Shown: one piece after another, positions 1-11,757 of the stretch
How positions within the stretch are numbered: the first letter of the stretch is position 1
Layout of the letters: each line of letters begins with the position of its first letter
Source of the DNA: Omphiscola glabra
Lineage: Eukaryota; Mollusca; Gastropoda; Lymnaeidae
NCBI GenBank assembly: GCA_964017045.1
Contig: OZ024795.1
Coordinates: 51,446,850-51,510,849 of the forward strand
Direction: 5' to 3'
Length of the DNA stretch: 64,000 nt
The notes under the pieces: generated by a model
What the model was told of the DNA's origin: nothing
What the model saw: the letters and a program-made list of their open reading frames with translations, nothing else
Databases searched by the model: none
Position numbers and translations under genes: made by a program

Positions 1-98
1 ACTACCACACACCTTTACAACAGACCCCCACTACCACACACACACTTTTACAACAGACCACCACTACCACACCCCTTTACAACAGACCCCCACTATCA
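1..98. repeat. Minisatellite at window edge, ~30-bp unit
   Basis: About three copies of a C/A-rich unit containing CTACCACAC and TTTACAACAGACC run off the left edge of the window, so the full array size is unknown. Confidence 0.8.
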
Positions 99-553
99 CA
101 GACCCAAAAGACTTAAAAGATGACCAAACGTTCAGCTTATTTCAGATACGCTTGTACATACATTGTTGGCCTAAAAGAAGAGTAGTTGATCAACTAATAT
201 ATGTTGCCAATGTCATCTCGCACAAGTCTGTAAGGGAACACCCCCCCCCCCCCCACTTACCCCACGCCCACAGAGTTTGACGAGATGTTTATCACCCATC
301 ATTCAACCATCTGACGTTAAGAGCCGAAACCTACCATCACAGCACAGAAAAACATCAACTCTATTTTAACGTTTCCATCTGCTGGTTCAGCGTACCGTCG
401 GAAGGTAGCAGCCTTTAAAAACTAATATGTTTAACTCTTACGGCTTACAGCATTTGAAGATTTTTATTTGTGACGTGCTTTCTAAAGTCTGACATAGACG
501 TGCACTTGGGAGGTCAAGACCCAACGTGCTTTCTAATGCGAAAGCACAGTGTA
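99..553. other. Unannotated stretch with poly(C) tract
   Basis: I see no gene. A long C run lies near 240-254. The rest is mixed-composition sequence without a recognisable frame. Confidence 0.6.
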
Positions 554-985
554 GGGAACATTCGAAACTGGTAGGGCACTTTCCCCAGGTAAAAGGGAAC
601 ATTCGAAACTGGTAGGACCTGTTCCCTGGGGGAAGGGAACATTCGAAACTGGTAGAGCACTTCCCCATGTGGAAGGGAACATTCGAAACTGGTAGGGCAC
701 TTTCCTATGTGGAAGGGAACATTCGAAACTGGTAGGGCACTTTCCTAGGTGGCAAGGAACATTCGAAACTGGTAGGGCGTGTTCCCATGTGGAAGGCCCC
801 CATTATCATGAGGTAGAGCACATTACCACGTGGAAGGACACATTCTGCGGAGAAATCGCACATTCCCGGATGGAAGGGCAGATTTACAGTGGGAGGGAAC
901 ATTTCCGGGTGGAAGGGCACATTCCGAGGTGGATGGCCACGTTCTAACGAGGAAGCCCCCATTACCATGAAAAGACCCACATTCC
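554..985. repeat. Minisatellite, 40-bp unit decaying to ~20-bp
   Basis: The motif GGGAACATTCGAAACTGGTA recurs every 40-41 bp from 554 to about 780. After that the array degenerates into half-length units built on (G/C)CACATTCC-GGTGGAAGG. The open frames on both strands here are by-products of the repeat. Confidence 0.9.
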
Positions 986-1082
986 CATTTACAGATGTCC
1001 AACAACTCCTTCCACGTGATAAAATCACGTGACAGAATGAAAATAGCGGAGTCGCGAGTTTTTAGAATAATTGACAGAAACG

Positions 1083-1190
1083 TCACGTTGTTGTTTTTGT
1101 CTTGTTTGTTTGTTTGCTTGCTTGGCTGTTTGTTTGTTTGGTTGGTTGTTTGTTGCTGTTTTGTTTGTTTTAAATTAAAAATATTTTTTT
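1083..1190. repeat. TTTG-rich low-complexity tract
   Basis: Runs of TTTG/TTGG/TTGC tetranucleotides end in an A/T-rich tail. The short leucine- and cysteine-rich frame through it is compositional, not a gene. Confidence 0.8.
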
Positions 1191-1519
1191 AAAGCCAAAA
1201 CATTGAGTTCTAGAATTCGTAAACCTTCCAATAGATTACATATCTGATTACAGGGCTGATTACAGAGCTGATTACAGAGCCTAGCTTCGATAAACGACTT
1301 AGTTTTCCCGAATTTTTATTAACCCCCAAAGTTTTTCAAACTCTCGATTTACCTATGGGGAAATGTTATTCCATGCAAATATCTGAATGCATACGTAAGA
1401 GAAATGGGCCCTTTGTAGTGAAGGTTCATACTAATACTAATAATAGTAATAGGCAGCAAACTTTAAATGAATGTCAGTTTAATGAGCATGAATTGAATGA
1501 GCATAATTATATAACATGG
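1191..1519. other. Unannotated stretch
   Basis: AT-rich sequence with a short direct repeat (CTGATTACAGAG) near 1245-1285. No gene is supported. Confidence 0.5.
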
Positions 1520-2145
1520 ATCCATTGGCTAACTTAGTTATAGGCTTAGAATTATGTATCCATTGGCTAACTTAGTTACAGGCTTAGAAAATTATGCATC
1601 CATTGGCTAACTTAGTTAGAGGCTTAGAGAATTATGCATCCATTGGCTAACTTAGTTAGAGGCTTAGAATTATGTATCCATTGGCTAACTTAGTTCGGGG
1701 CTTGGAATTATGTATCCATTGGCTAACTTAGTTCGAGAATTATGTATCCATTGGCTAACTTAGTTAAAGGCTTAGAGAATTATGCATCCATTGGCTAACT
1801 TAGTTCGGGGCTTAGAATTATGTATCCATTGGCTAACTTAGTTCAAGAATTATGTATCCATTGGCTAACTTAGTTAGAGGCTTATAGAATTATGCATCCA
1901 TTGGCTAACTTAGTTAGAGGCTTAGAATTATGTATCCATTGGCTAACTTAGTTCGGGGCTTAGAATTATTTATCCATTGGCTAACTTAGTTCGAGAATTA
2001 TGTATCCATTGGCTAACTTAGTTAGAAGCTTAGAGACGTATGCATCCATTGGCTAACTTAGTTAGAGGCTTAGAATTATGTATCCATTGGCTAACTTAGA
2101 GGTTTAGAATTACATATCCATTGGATAACGTAGTTAGAGACTTAG
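1520..2145. repeat. Minisatellite, ~38/32-bp units
   Basis: About 17 copies carry the core ATCCATTGGCTAACTTAGTT. Long units (~38 bp, with a GAGGCTTAGA segment) and short units (~32 bp, lacking it) alternate, which suggests duplication of multi-unit blocks. Confidence 0.95.
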
Positions 2146-3664
2146 AGAATGATGGAGAAGTCTTGATTCAAGCATTTCAAATGAAAAATATACGATCATT
2201 TCTTTTTAAGCGTTATAATTTAATACTTAATATAAAACTGGTTTTACATGACCAATAAACAATGTTTGTTTTTTTTAAAGTAATTTCAAAGTCGTTTTTA
2301 TATAACCAGAAGAGCAAAATAATTCATTTCCTTCACTTTGTTATCTTTCATTTAATAGTGCAAATGTTTCCCTGATCACAAGAATATCTTGTAAAACGTA
2401 GTCGCGTGGAGATAAAACACTTTGCCTAAAGTGGCACACACAGATACGAAATTGCAGTAATGGAAAAAAAGCAACTTTTTTTTTTAAAAAATGATAAAAA
2501 GAGAAGGGAAAAAAAAAAAGGGATTTGGGGTAATCCCTTTCCATATCTAATCACACAAGAGACCGAAATGTTGAGAATACACATACCTTAACTTACAATC
2601 CTTCAAAACACGAAATCAGCGCAAATCCTAAAATAGACCGGAACTACTGCAGCCTGGGGTAGGGTTTTTCTTCTCCCCTTTCTCTAAAAGCAGACGACCA
2701 GAGAACCACGTGAGCGAAACCTCGAAACCAACTGGCTCCAGTAAATATTTGCTCCATGACCATAGTCCGAACACCCGACCGAACAAAAAATAGGATTAAT
2801 CACTACCAGTCTTGTTTCAATGCATCGATTTTTGAACAGCGACGCGTTTAATAGGCTGGCTAAAAATAGCCCACCCCCTCTTTGCCACTGACCTGATGCG
2901 CGCGTCAAAAAAGCTAAAAATAAAGCGGGTCATCAATGTGACGTCGGAGTGGACAGATTGACTGGAGACGGTTTGGGATTGGTGGAAATAGTTTGCCAAT
3001 AATAATTTGATACGGTAGATCTGAGTTGTTTTTTTTTTGGTGCATGGGGAAATATGACATGAGTCTTGGCTCTCGCTGCAAGTATGCCACAACTACAACA
3101 CATAGTTCAACAAATGATCTAGAAATGTTTAGAACGTGTCTAACATAGCAGAACCGTAGCCAATGTTTTTTTTTTTTCTTTTCAAAATTTGTTTCCCCCA
3201 AAAATATGTTTAATTCAAACGGGACATTAAATATATATATAACTTTTGCTCTTTCGCAAAGAAAAAATGTCAGTGAGTCTAAAAAGTCCATTCACTTAAA
3301 AATGGCACTGGAGTGGTTGAAATTGACACCATACCTCTTTGGATTTAGAGCCACTCAGATTGGGTTAACATGACGGTGTGAGAGCAGTTGTTTCTAGTTA
3401 GAAAGTAAAGAATATTTATTGCTTCTCCCCACGCAAAACAAAGCTTTCATCTCAAACAGCTCTGTCAACAATTAATTAATCACTGTATTTTATTTCAATG
3501 CGTTGTATCCGCTGATTGGACTGAATAGCCTCCCCCTTATCCCAGACCCCCACTCCAGACACCCCCCCCCCAACCCCACCAAAAATTAAATAATAATAAA
3601 GATGGTTTTTTTTCTTTCTCAAAGATGATTTTTAAAAGTATTCAGCCCGCTCCCATTCCCGGCC
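2146..3664. other. Unannotated 1.5 kb
   Basis: AT-rich DNA with several homopolymer runs (A near 2465-2518, T near 3030 and 3168, C near 3565). The minus-strand frames of 67-125 codons have no recognisable domain and cross homopolymers. I see no gene. Confidence 0.5.
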
Positions 3665-3940
3665 ATAGGTAGTCATCGCACAGGTAACATTAAGTCACCA
3701 CGCTGGTCATAGTTAGTCATCACACATGTAACATACTGTCACCACGCTGGTCATAGTTAGTCATCACACAGGTAACATTAAGTCACCACGCTGGTCATAG
3801 TTAGTCATCACAGAGGTAACATACGGTCACCGCGCTGGTCATAGTTAGTCATCACACAGGTAACATTAAGTCACCACGCTGGTCTTAGTTAGTCATCACA
3901 AAGGTAACATACGGTCACCGCGCTGGTCATAGTTAGTCAC
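3665..3940. repeat. Minisatellite, 44-bp unit, two alternating variants
   Basis: About six copies carry GTCATCACACAGGTAACAT and CGCTGGTCATAGTTA. Units with ATTAAGTCACCACG alternate with units having ATACGGTCACCGCG, so the array has an ~88-bp dimeric period. Confidence 0.9.
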
Positions 3941-4106
3941 CCACTAGAAAACTTAACAGATCAGCAAGGGGATAACTCTGATTGAAAATAACAGATTGAC
4001 CCACCCACCCCGTTCCATCACTTTAAGCATTAAACAAAATAATCCGGGTCAATGCGCAGTTGAAACAGTTGCCATGACTTAAATCTACAATCTCCAACAG
4101 TTAGGC

Positions 4107-4406
4107 ACAGCAGACAGTGACCGGACTTCTTACAGCACAGCAGACAGTGACCGGACTTCTTACAGCACAGCAGACAGTGACCGGACTTCTTACAGCACAG
4201 CAGACAGTGACCCGACTTCTTACAGCACAGCAGACAGTGACCGGACTTCTTACAGCACAGCAGACAGTGACCGGACTTCTTACAGCACAGCAGACAGTGA
4301 CCGGACTTCTTACAGCACAGCAGACAGTGACCGGACTTCTTACAGCACAGCAGACAGTGACCGGACTTCTTACAGCACAGCAGACAGTGACCGGACTTCT
4401 TACAGC
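4107..4406. repeat. Minisatellite, ten 30-bp units, almost perfect
   Basis: Ten tandem copies of a 30-bp unit (core CAGACAGTGACCGGACTTCT) differ at only one obvious position (GACCCG near 4211). The unit is a multiple of three with no stop in several frames, so frames of 100-133 codons appear on both strands. I regard these as artefacts. Confidence 0.95.
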
Positions 4407-4410
4407 TGTC

Positions 4411-4530
4411 ATTGGTTAAAACAGTTGCCATGACTTAAATATACAATGTCCAACAGTTAGGCACAGCAGACATTGACCAGACTTCTAACAGCACAGCAGA
4501 CATTGACTGGACTTCTTACAGCTGTCATTG
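4411..4530. repeat. Duplicated flank plus two diverged array units
   Basis: The sequence preceding the 30-bp array (4065-4105, containing CAGTTGCCATGACTTAAAT) recurs here, followed by two diverged units (GACATTGACC). The array and its left flank were therefore duplicated together before the ten uniform units expanded. Confidence 0.8.
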
Positions 4531-4679
4531 CTGTTATGACTAATTATGACTGCCGTATTTTGGTCGTGCTATTAAGAGCACTGGAGGTGGCGGTTTATTA
4601 AGTCAGAAATACGTCACATTGGGCCATCGCAGCAGAAACATTAAAAAATATCGCAGCGAAAACGTATGCCCATGATATA

Positions 4680-4783
4680 CTAAAGCCATTATTATAATTA
4701 TAGTATAACCATAATAAAGTATAACTATTATATAGTATAACCATAACATAGTACCAGTATAACTATTATATAGTATAACTATT
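4680..4783. repeat. AT-rich TATAGTATAACTATTA repeats
   Basis: Imperfect short repeats of TATAGTATAAC/CCATAA. The array continues beyond the MITE-like insertion at 4784-4949. Confidence 0.7.
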
Positions 4784-4949
4784 CAGTAACGGAATTGCCT
4801 ATAAGCTAAATAAGCTACAGTTAAGGGCCTCACAATCTGCTGACTATATATTTTTAATTTTTCTTTAACCGCCTCATGTAATTTCAAACGGTAAGGGTCC
4901 TCTGGACTTTGTATAGCTTAGGGCCTCAGCAAGTCTAAATTCGGCCCTG
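4784..4949. mobile_element. hAT-like MITE
   Basis: This 166-bp block begins CAGTAACGGAATT and ends AATTCGGCCCTG. It is flanked by TAACTATT on the left and GAACTATT on the right, a 7-of-8 match to an 8-bp hAT-type duplication. It interrupts the TATAGTATAAC repeats, part of which resume after it. The terminal inverted repeats are weak, so the family is uncertain. Confidence 0.5.
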
Positions 4950-5040
4950 GAACTATTATATAGTATAACCATTTTATACCAACACCATCACGGCACTTAT
5001 TTCCTGTACCAAAACACCAGAGAGATATAGAAGGTAAAAC

Positions 5041-5410
5041 AAATTAATTAAACTTTTCGGCACAATATCACCATATGGAATTAATCAAATAATCCCTTAC
5101 TCTCTTACTTACCTCGATTTCTCTGAATTTTTTTTCTTATTTCTTAAATTTTACATATCTCCAAAATATTATTTTCCGTTAAGATCTTATTTTTCACAGT
5201 AATTATTCATAAATCCTTTACTTCCTGTAATCTTAGATTTGGAAAATCCAACTTCCGGCAATAACAAGGGCGATCGCTTAAGTTTTTAACTCGTCTCTAT
5301 TACTTTTCGTATTTTCATCTGTTCAGTCCGGCGAGGAAGACTCTGTGTATTTAGATTTAAAGCTTCCAGTCACCTTGCTCTACTATATCCTTCATTTTAT
5401 ACCAACCATT
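5041..5410 (+). mobile_element. Penelope-like retroelement 3' end, family A, copy 1
   Basis: The frame at 5041 reads KLIKLFGTISPYGINQ, the C-terminal signature of Penelope-like elements (a RFGTLTPYGIN-type motif after the GIY-YIG endonuclease). It is followed by an AT-rich trailer with GGCGAGGAAGACTC and AGCTTCCAGTCACCTTG. The same trailer recurs at 6340-6790 and, inverted, at 18540-18720. Only the last codons and 3' UTR survive; reverse transcriptase and endonuclease are absent. Confidence 0.7.
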
Positions 5411-5607
5411 TTTTTAAGGGTAACCATAGTCGTTTTTTTTTTAAAGACTTTTTATTTCGACATAATTAACCTTGTGAAAATAGGTGTTTAATTTTTAATG
5501 GCATCGCCATCTACGTCGGATAGTTCTAAGATCGATCGCCTAACTGGGAGGAAATGACGTATTATTTTTAAAATTCTGTTTTCCAAAATTTTTTCCCCCT
5601 CATATAC
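5411..5607. other. Unannotated stretch
   Basis: AT-rich spacer with T runs near 5407 and 5435. No feature recognised. Confidence 0.5.
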
Positions 5608-5845
5608 AATCCACAAGGTATGACCGCCGTTCACTCAATCGAGACAAAGAATGGCCTCCGCTGACTCACTATCCACAAAGTGTGGCCACCGCTAATTCAC
5701 TATAGACAAAGTATGGCCACCGTTCCTTCACTATCCACAAAGTATGACCGCCACTCCTTCACTAATCACAAAGTATGACCGCCACCCATTCACTATCCAC
5801 AAAATATGACCGCCGCCCATTCACTATCCACAAAGTATGACTAAC
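5608..5845. repeat. Minisatellite, ~31-bp unit
   Basis: About seven to eight copies carry CCACAAAGTATGACCGCC and ATTCACTAT. Confidence 0.9.
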
Positions 5846-6339
5846 GCTCATTTACGACAATGTGCATCCAATTATTACTGCGTATACACACCCGCTGTTG
5901 TGTTACAAACCTTTCTAGGATACAATATATAGTGTGGAATGTTTCACATCAGTTCTGTGTTTCGGTGTATGTCTCTTGGTTTTTGGAGATACGTTCACGA
6001 AGGAAAAAAATATTTATTTTCGAAGAGAAAAGAACAGAAAGGGTTGGTGCGTATCATCTCCGCTTTCATATCATTTGTGATTGTCATGGTTTGGCTAAGT
6101 AAACATGGATCGGATGACGTCACCGTGGATTGAAAGGAATGAAATTTTTCAGCAGAGTAAAAGTATAAATTGTATTTCAAAAACTATACTATCGGGTATG
6201 TTTTAAATGACCCTAGTTAACTTACTGGCATGGAGTTTAGAAACAACCAACATGATTTTGGAACCAACCCAAAGTGGTAAAAGTGTGCGGAAACCACGGG
6301 GAAGCTACTCTGTTTTACAAAAAATTTGAACGTACCCCA
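5846..6339. other. Unannotated 0.5 kb
   Basis: Overlapping frames of 61-80 codons on both strands show no recognisable domain. I see no supported gene. Confidence 0.5.
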
Positions 6340-6790
6340 CAATGCTTCCTAGAAGAGCGGTTGTTGACAAGATTAATTCAGCTTTTCGTCACAATATCAC
6401 CATATGGAATCAATCAAATACTCTCACTTTAGCGATCCTCAATCTCCCGGTATTTCTTTTGTTATTTCTTAGATTTTACATATTTCCAAAATATTTTTGT
6501 CAATTAAAATCGTATGTTCACAGCAATGATACATACAGTCTTCCACTTCCTGTCATCTTGGTTTTGAAAAAAAACATTTTCTGGCAAGAACATTAATGGC
6601 GAACACTTAAGTTTTTTTAACTAGTTGTTTCTTCATTTTTTTCCTGTCTGCCGAGGAAGGCTTTTAGCCGAAACGTTCTTCTCGTGCTGTTTAGTCTTTC
6701 TATTTCAAGCTTCCACATACCTTGTCCTCTATTTCCTTCTTCATACTTTCAACACAGTCTGTTGTCCTTCCCTTCATTTAGTATCCTTTG
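6340..6790 (+). mobile_element. Penelope-like retroelement 3' end, family A, copy 2
   Basis: The frame ending at the TAG at 6430-6432 reads LEERLLTRLIQLFVTISPYG and then INQILSL, matching Penelope-like C-termini. The trailer contains CCGAGGAAGGCTTTTAGCC followed by GAAACGTTC, a perfect short stem-loop (GGCT/AGCC) before GAAAC. The trailer is alignable by eye with 5041-5410 and with the reverse complement of 18540-18720. The body of the element is missing, so this is a 5'-truncated copy. Confidence 0.75.
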
Positions 6791-7157
6791 TTGTCAAGGT
6801 GCACGGTATTAATTTGTCATATGAAGTGGTCTTCTTGTTAAGGTGGAATGTGCAGAGATTGGAATAGTTTTGATCAGTTAAGGTATTAGAATAGAGTGAT
6901 CAGAGCCAACAGAAGAATATCTCTAGAAGTAAGTGAACCGATTCATTTATGACTGGCTACTAAGCAGCGTTGTGTTGATCACTGAGTTCATTATAAATCA
7001 GACCATAAGCAGAATCGGCTCAAATCATTCTAGGATAAAAAAACAAACAAAAAACAAACAACGTGTGTCCCACGTGCGGGAAAACTTTCCAGGCACAAAA
7101 GCGTTCTGACCGTGTTATATAGCCTTGGTCATTTTTGCGTGCGAAGGACGAGCAACA
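6791..7157. other. Unannotated stretch
   Basis: No gene or repeat recognised, apart from A-rich AAACAAAC near 7040. Confidence 0.5.
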
Positions 7158-7385
7158 TGCTGCCCACCCACAACATATGACGCTGCCCACCCACAACGAC
7201 GTATGACGCTGCCCACCCACAACATATGACGCTGCCCACCCACAACATATGACGCTGCCCACCCACAACATATGACGCTGCCCACCCACAACATATGACG
7301 CTGCCAACCCACAACGACGTATGACGCTGCCCACCCACAACATATGACGCTGCCCACCCACAACAACGTATGACGCTGCCCGCTG
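7158..7385. repeat. Minisatellite, 23-bp unit (26-bp variants)
   Basis: About ten copies of CATATGACGCTGCCCACCCA-type units. Some carry an extra ACG (CAACGACGTATGACG). Minus-strand frames of 89-130 codons pass through the array and are artefacts. Confidence 0.95.
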
Positions 7386-8181
7386 AGGACGGTGTCACAC
7401 GCCTGGTCGTCTAATTCTGCACCCGTGAGTTCAACATTGAGAAACAATTTGATTGGCTGGGCCGTTCTAATGGCACGAAAACAGCATGCCTTAATATATT
7501 TACACAAACGGGGGCGTTGCCTTTTTTTTTTTTTTTATAGTGGGGTCGAGTTTGTTGCAACATGACACAAATGACAAGAACAACAAGCTTGCTGTCTTGA
7601 ATATTCAAAATACGATTTATTATTCTTATCTCCATTCAATTCATTAGCTATGCACATAACACGGCAGTATAATTTTAACGACGATCTTATTGATTCTCTT
7701 AGATTAACTTCGCTGTTATGCGTGTGTTTCTTTCTGGCCGGGTGGCAAAATCTTTGGACAGCTAATTGACCCACTTCCCGTCAACCTGTTGAGCTGCAAC
7801 ATGGCCCGTAGACTCGTTGCCGATGACAACACGGTCTAACACATTTTCAGCCCCACCCCCCAACAATTAGTTTTTCCAGTTTTTCAAGAGGGAGGTGAAG
7901 GAAATATGATGAAATTGATTTAAAATTCCCCACGACTGTGCTAAATGAGATTCTTACCAAACCAAACAACATCACAAGTGAGTTTGGTGCCAAAAAAGTT
8001 CTTTTGCTTTTCTGAAATAGCTGGTGAAATAAATCTTCGGTGGAAAAGCGGTTGGGTCATTAGAATATTAATATAACATAATAATAATGCATATAAAGGA
8101 TTTTTAAAAAAAATTTGTTGTTGTTGTTGTTTTTTTTTTGGGGGGGGGTTGTTTAATTTTATATAAAAATAAAAATCCTCT
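7386..8181. other. Unannotated 0.8 kb
   Basis: Mixed sequence with a T run at ~7521 and T/G homopolymers at ~8130-8150. No recognisable gene. Confidence 0.5.
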
Positions 8182-9016
8182 GGCCAGGAGATCACAGATT
8201 AAGTGGCCAGGAGATCACAGATTAAGTGGCCAGGAGATCACAGATTAAGTGGCCAGGAGATCACAGATTAAGTGGCCAGGAGATCACAGATTAAGTGGCC
8301 AGGAGATCACAGATTAAGTGGCCAGGAGATCACAGATTAAGTGGCCAGGAGATCACAGATTAAGTGGCCAGGAGATCACAGATTAAGTGGCCAGGAGATC
8401 ACAGATTAAGTGGCCAGGAGATCACAGATTAAGTGGCCAGGAGATCACAGATTAAGTGGCCAGGAGATCACAGATTAAGTGGCCAGGAGATCACAGATTA
8501 GGTGGCCAGGAGATCACAGATTAAGTGGCCAGGAGATCACAGATTAAGTGGCCAGGAGATCACAGATTAAGTGGCCAGGAGATCACAGATTAAGTGGCCA
8601 GGAGATCACAGATTAAGTGGCCAGGAGATCACAGATTAAGTGGCCAGGAGATCACAGATTAAGTGGCCAGGAGATCACAGATTAAGTGGCCAGGAGATCA
8701 CAGATTAAGTGGCCAGGAGATCACAGATTAAGTGGCCAGGAGATCACAGATTAAGTGGCCAGGAGATCACAGATTAAGTGGCCAGGAGATCACAGATTAA
8801 GTGGCCAGGAGATCACAGATTAAGTGGCCAGGAGATCACAGATTAGGTGGCCAGGAGATCACAGATTAAGTGGCCAGGAGATCACAGATTAAGTGGCCAG
8901 GAGATCACAGATTAAGTGGCCAGGAGATCACAGATTAAGTGGCCAGGAGATCACAGATTAAGTGGCCAGGAGATCACAGATTAAGTGGCCAGGAGATCAC
9001 AGATTAAGTGGCCAGG
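8182..9016. repeat. Minisatellite, 23-bp unit, ~36 near-identical copies
   Basis: About 36 head-to-tail copies of a 23-bp unit (GGCCAGGAGATCACAGATTA plus AGT). The only variants I noticed are A-to-G changes at 8501 and 8846. They are 345 bp apart, exactly 15 units. This uniformity indicates very recent expansion or homogenisation. Confidence 0.98.
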
Positions 9017-9577
9017 CATGGGGGGACAGGACACGCATGCCACAGTTGCGGTCATTTCAACATGTATATAATTTACGCTCTCACTGCCCATGATAATAGG
9101 TATTAAAAAAAGTCAGGTGACGTAGCCTGACTCACTCAAAACTCCACACATTGTGACGTTCTAAACCCGTCAACGAAAGCAGTAACTGGCATTATGCATC
9201 CCCCACCCCCTTCCCCCCACCCCCCATTACCTTTGTAACGGTCATAAAGATTATTTTCGATTATTTCAACGTGTCGTAAAATGGGGCTCCCACGGGAGCA
9301 GCTATCAGACAATATTAGGATAAGTGGAGAATTCGAAATGGTGATCACTCTTTGTTAATCTCTCTCTCTCTCTCTCACTACATTTTCAGGAAGGAAAAGC
9401 AACAGAAAACATAACAATTAATGGCGTGATGGCACCGCCTTGAGGCTATAAATAGATATCACATGACCCGCCACCTAAGAAAACACGTGACGAAGTCACG
9501 CGCAAACACTCACAACAAGACATTTCAATATTAGCGTCTTGATGCTGACGACAAGTACTGTTTACAGCTAATTTATG
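9017..9577. other. Unannotated stretch with (TC)n
   Basis: Contains a CT microsatellite near 9359-9377 and C runs near 9200. No gene recognised. Confidence 0.5.
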
Positions 9578-9795
9578 TTTGATGGCCAACTATGATTTTG
9601 ATGGCCATCTTTGATTTTGATGGCCAACTTTGATTTTGATGGCCAACTTTGATTTTGATGCCCAACTTTGATTTTGATGCCCAACTATGATTTTGATGGG
9701 AAATTTTGATTTTGATGGCCAACTTTGATTTTTTTGGGCCAACTTTGATTTTGATCGCGGCCAGCTTTGATTTTGATGACCAACTTTGATTCGCT
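9578..9795. repeat. Minisatellite, ~20-bp unit
   Basis: About ten copies of TTTGATTTTGATGGCCAAC with drift (CCCAAC, GGGAAA, and an inserted TTTT near 9730). Confidence 0.9.
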
Positions 9796-10857
9796 GATAT
9801 AATTTCTTGACCGGAATGTGGAGTGTCACCTAAATCAATTCAATTAAAATTACAGAATCACAAAAACGTCTCCCCCCTCCCCCGGCCCTCTTAACCCCAA
9901 CCCTTTTTCCGTTTTTTTGTAACAGCATAAAAAGTTTAGTAACTTTTTTTACAAAGTATTTAAAAAAAAATAAATAAATATGTTTATTTTTGCCGTAGAA
10001 ACATTTCATTTTTTTGAGGTGTTTGGGGGTCAAAATGGGGGTGGGAGGGTCGGGGGTTGGGGTTAGGGGGTGAGGAGATGTAAACACGAGACCGAGATGA
10101 CCCAGTTCTTTCATGGTGCCAAGTAATTTTATACAGTACAGCAAATAAAAGACGCATATTTCCACTGACCTTTCGTTATTATCTGTAGTTTAAGATTTTT
10201 GATAACGAGAAACCCCGCTGGCGATTCAATGGTTGTACCATGATGAGGGTCTAATGTTCTTTCTCTCTCTCTCTCTCCCTCCCCACATCCTCAATTAGAT
10301 TATTTCTTGTGATCTCAGGGGTGGCAACTACTTTTATCTGAACCGACGCAATCTGTGCTCTGGTGTTTTTGATAACTTCCAAGCAATCATTGTGTACATT
10401 ATAATGTGGAATAACATTCAGAGCTTTCTAGCCTCTTCTCGGAAACGTACAGAGCTGAAGTCCGGACCAGACGCTTCATCTCAACCGGGGCTCTGTGAAT
10501 CTTTCGATATTTGGCTGGTCCGCATTTTATCTATTTTCACAGTTCACGTTTCGAATTCGCGAAGAAAACAAGATAGCGTCCTCGAGGAAATGACGTAGTG
10601 ATGAATAAATTCCGTACCACGCCAACGTTCCCCCACCCCCCTTATAGTAAACCCCAAAGATGTATGATCTATTGACCTCGTCAAACCATCAAATATTTGA
10701 CATTGTCAAACCATGAACAATTTTGTCTGAGACGACATCCATTATTGTCCATGTTCGCCATTAGTTTTAAAATTGTGATACTCCCAATGATTATAAAAGG
10801 GTCATCGCTTTTTTTAGAACCAAGGTGCGGGAAACCCCTGCCGCTGTCTACATACGG
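9796..10857. other. Unannotated 1.06 kb
   Basis: Contains a G-rich patch (10020-10070) and a CT microsatellite (10260-10278). Frames up to 111 codons cross low-complexity tracts and show no domain. Confidence 0.5.
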
Positions 10858-11405
10858 CTAACGCAGAGAGGTCATTTCTCAATACAGCCAAGGCAGAGAG
10901 GTCATTCCTCAATACAGCCAAGGCAGAGATGTCATTCCTCAATACAGCCAAGGCAGAGATGTCATTCCTCAATACAGCCAAGGCAGAGAGGTCATTCCTC
11001 AATACAGTCAAGGCAGAGAGGTCATTCCTCAATACAGCCAAGCCAGAGAAGTCATTCCTCAAAACAGCCAAGGCAGGGAGGTCATTCCTCAAAACAGCCA
11101 AGGCAGAGAGGTCCTTCCTCAATACAGTCAAGGCAGAGAGGTCATTCCTCAATACAGCCAAGGCAGGGAGGTCATTCCTCAATACAGTCAAGGCAGAGAG
11201 GTCATTCCTCAAAACAGCCAAGGCACAGAGGTCCTTCCCCAATACAGCCAAGGCAGAGAGGTCATTCCTCAAGACAGTGAAGGCAGAGAGGTCGTTCCTC
11301 AATACAGCCAAGGCAGAGAGGTCATTCCTCAAGACAGTGAAGGCAGAGAGGTCCTTCCTCAATACAGCCAAGGCAGAGAGGTCATTCCTCAATACGACCA
11401 AGAAG
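10858..11405. repeat. Minisatellite, 30-bp unit, ~18 copies
   Basis: Units with core AGGCAGAGAGGTCATTCCTC and AATACAGCCA. Because the period is 30, three frames stay open: 188 and 151 codons on plus and 204 on minus, with 10-residue repeats such as AERSFLNTAK or NDLSALAVLR. Opposed long frames argue for an array artefact rather than a repeat protein, though transcription is not excluded. Confidence 0.95.
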
Positions 11406-11750
11406 GAAAAGTCATTTCTTAATGGCACCAGAGTGAATCAATGGAAAGCCTGCCAGATGTTTTTCTGCTCGTCTAAGAGCTATCTGGCTTATTGAAGGGC
11501 CATGTGGAAAGTTCAACTTCTTTTTGTCGTGAGCCCAATGTAAATATGTATATACACATGGCCAGATTTCCTGAAGTTGCCTCAATGCCATAACAATGTA
11601 AACACGGTCATTATTTTGCGTATTAGCATGGGGACAGGATCGTGTTGTTGCCTTGGAAACCTGGAATTTTCAAGGTTAAATCTGCTTCTTCGTTCTAGTA
11701 TTTAGACAATTAAAATATACCGTGAGAATATTTTAAAAGCAGCTGTCACT
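11406..11750. other. Unannotated stretch before Penelope-like remnant
   Basis: No domain seen. It may contain decayed Penelope-like coding sequence, which I cannot confirm. Confidence 0.4.
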
Positions 11751-11757
11751 CGAGTTA

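Noticed and set aside
2684..3291. Overlapping minus frames of 74-125 codons
   Set aside because: Mutually overlapping in different frames, cross T runs, and resemble nothing known to me.
4107..4406. Cysteine-rich repeat protein (KKSGHCLLCC) on minus strand
   Set aside because: It looks like a zinc-knuckle repeat at first sight, but it is one of three open frames in a 30-bp array.
8182..9016. CRISPR-like array
   Set aside because: Units are contiguous with no unique spacers and the context is eukaryotic. It is a plain minisatellite; the same holds for the other arrays.
10858..11405. 204-codon minus and 188-codon plus frames with 10-residue repeats
   Set aside because: They lie wholly in a 30-bp tandem array and are open in several frames and both strands at once, which a stop-free unit of length divisible by three produces automatically.
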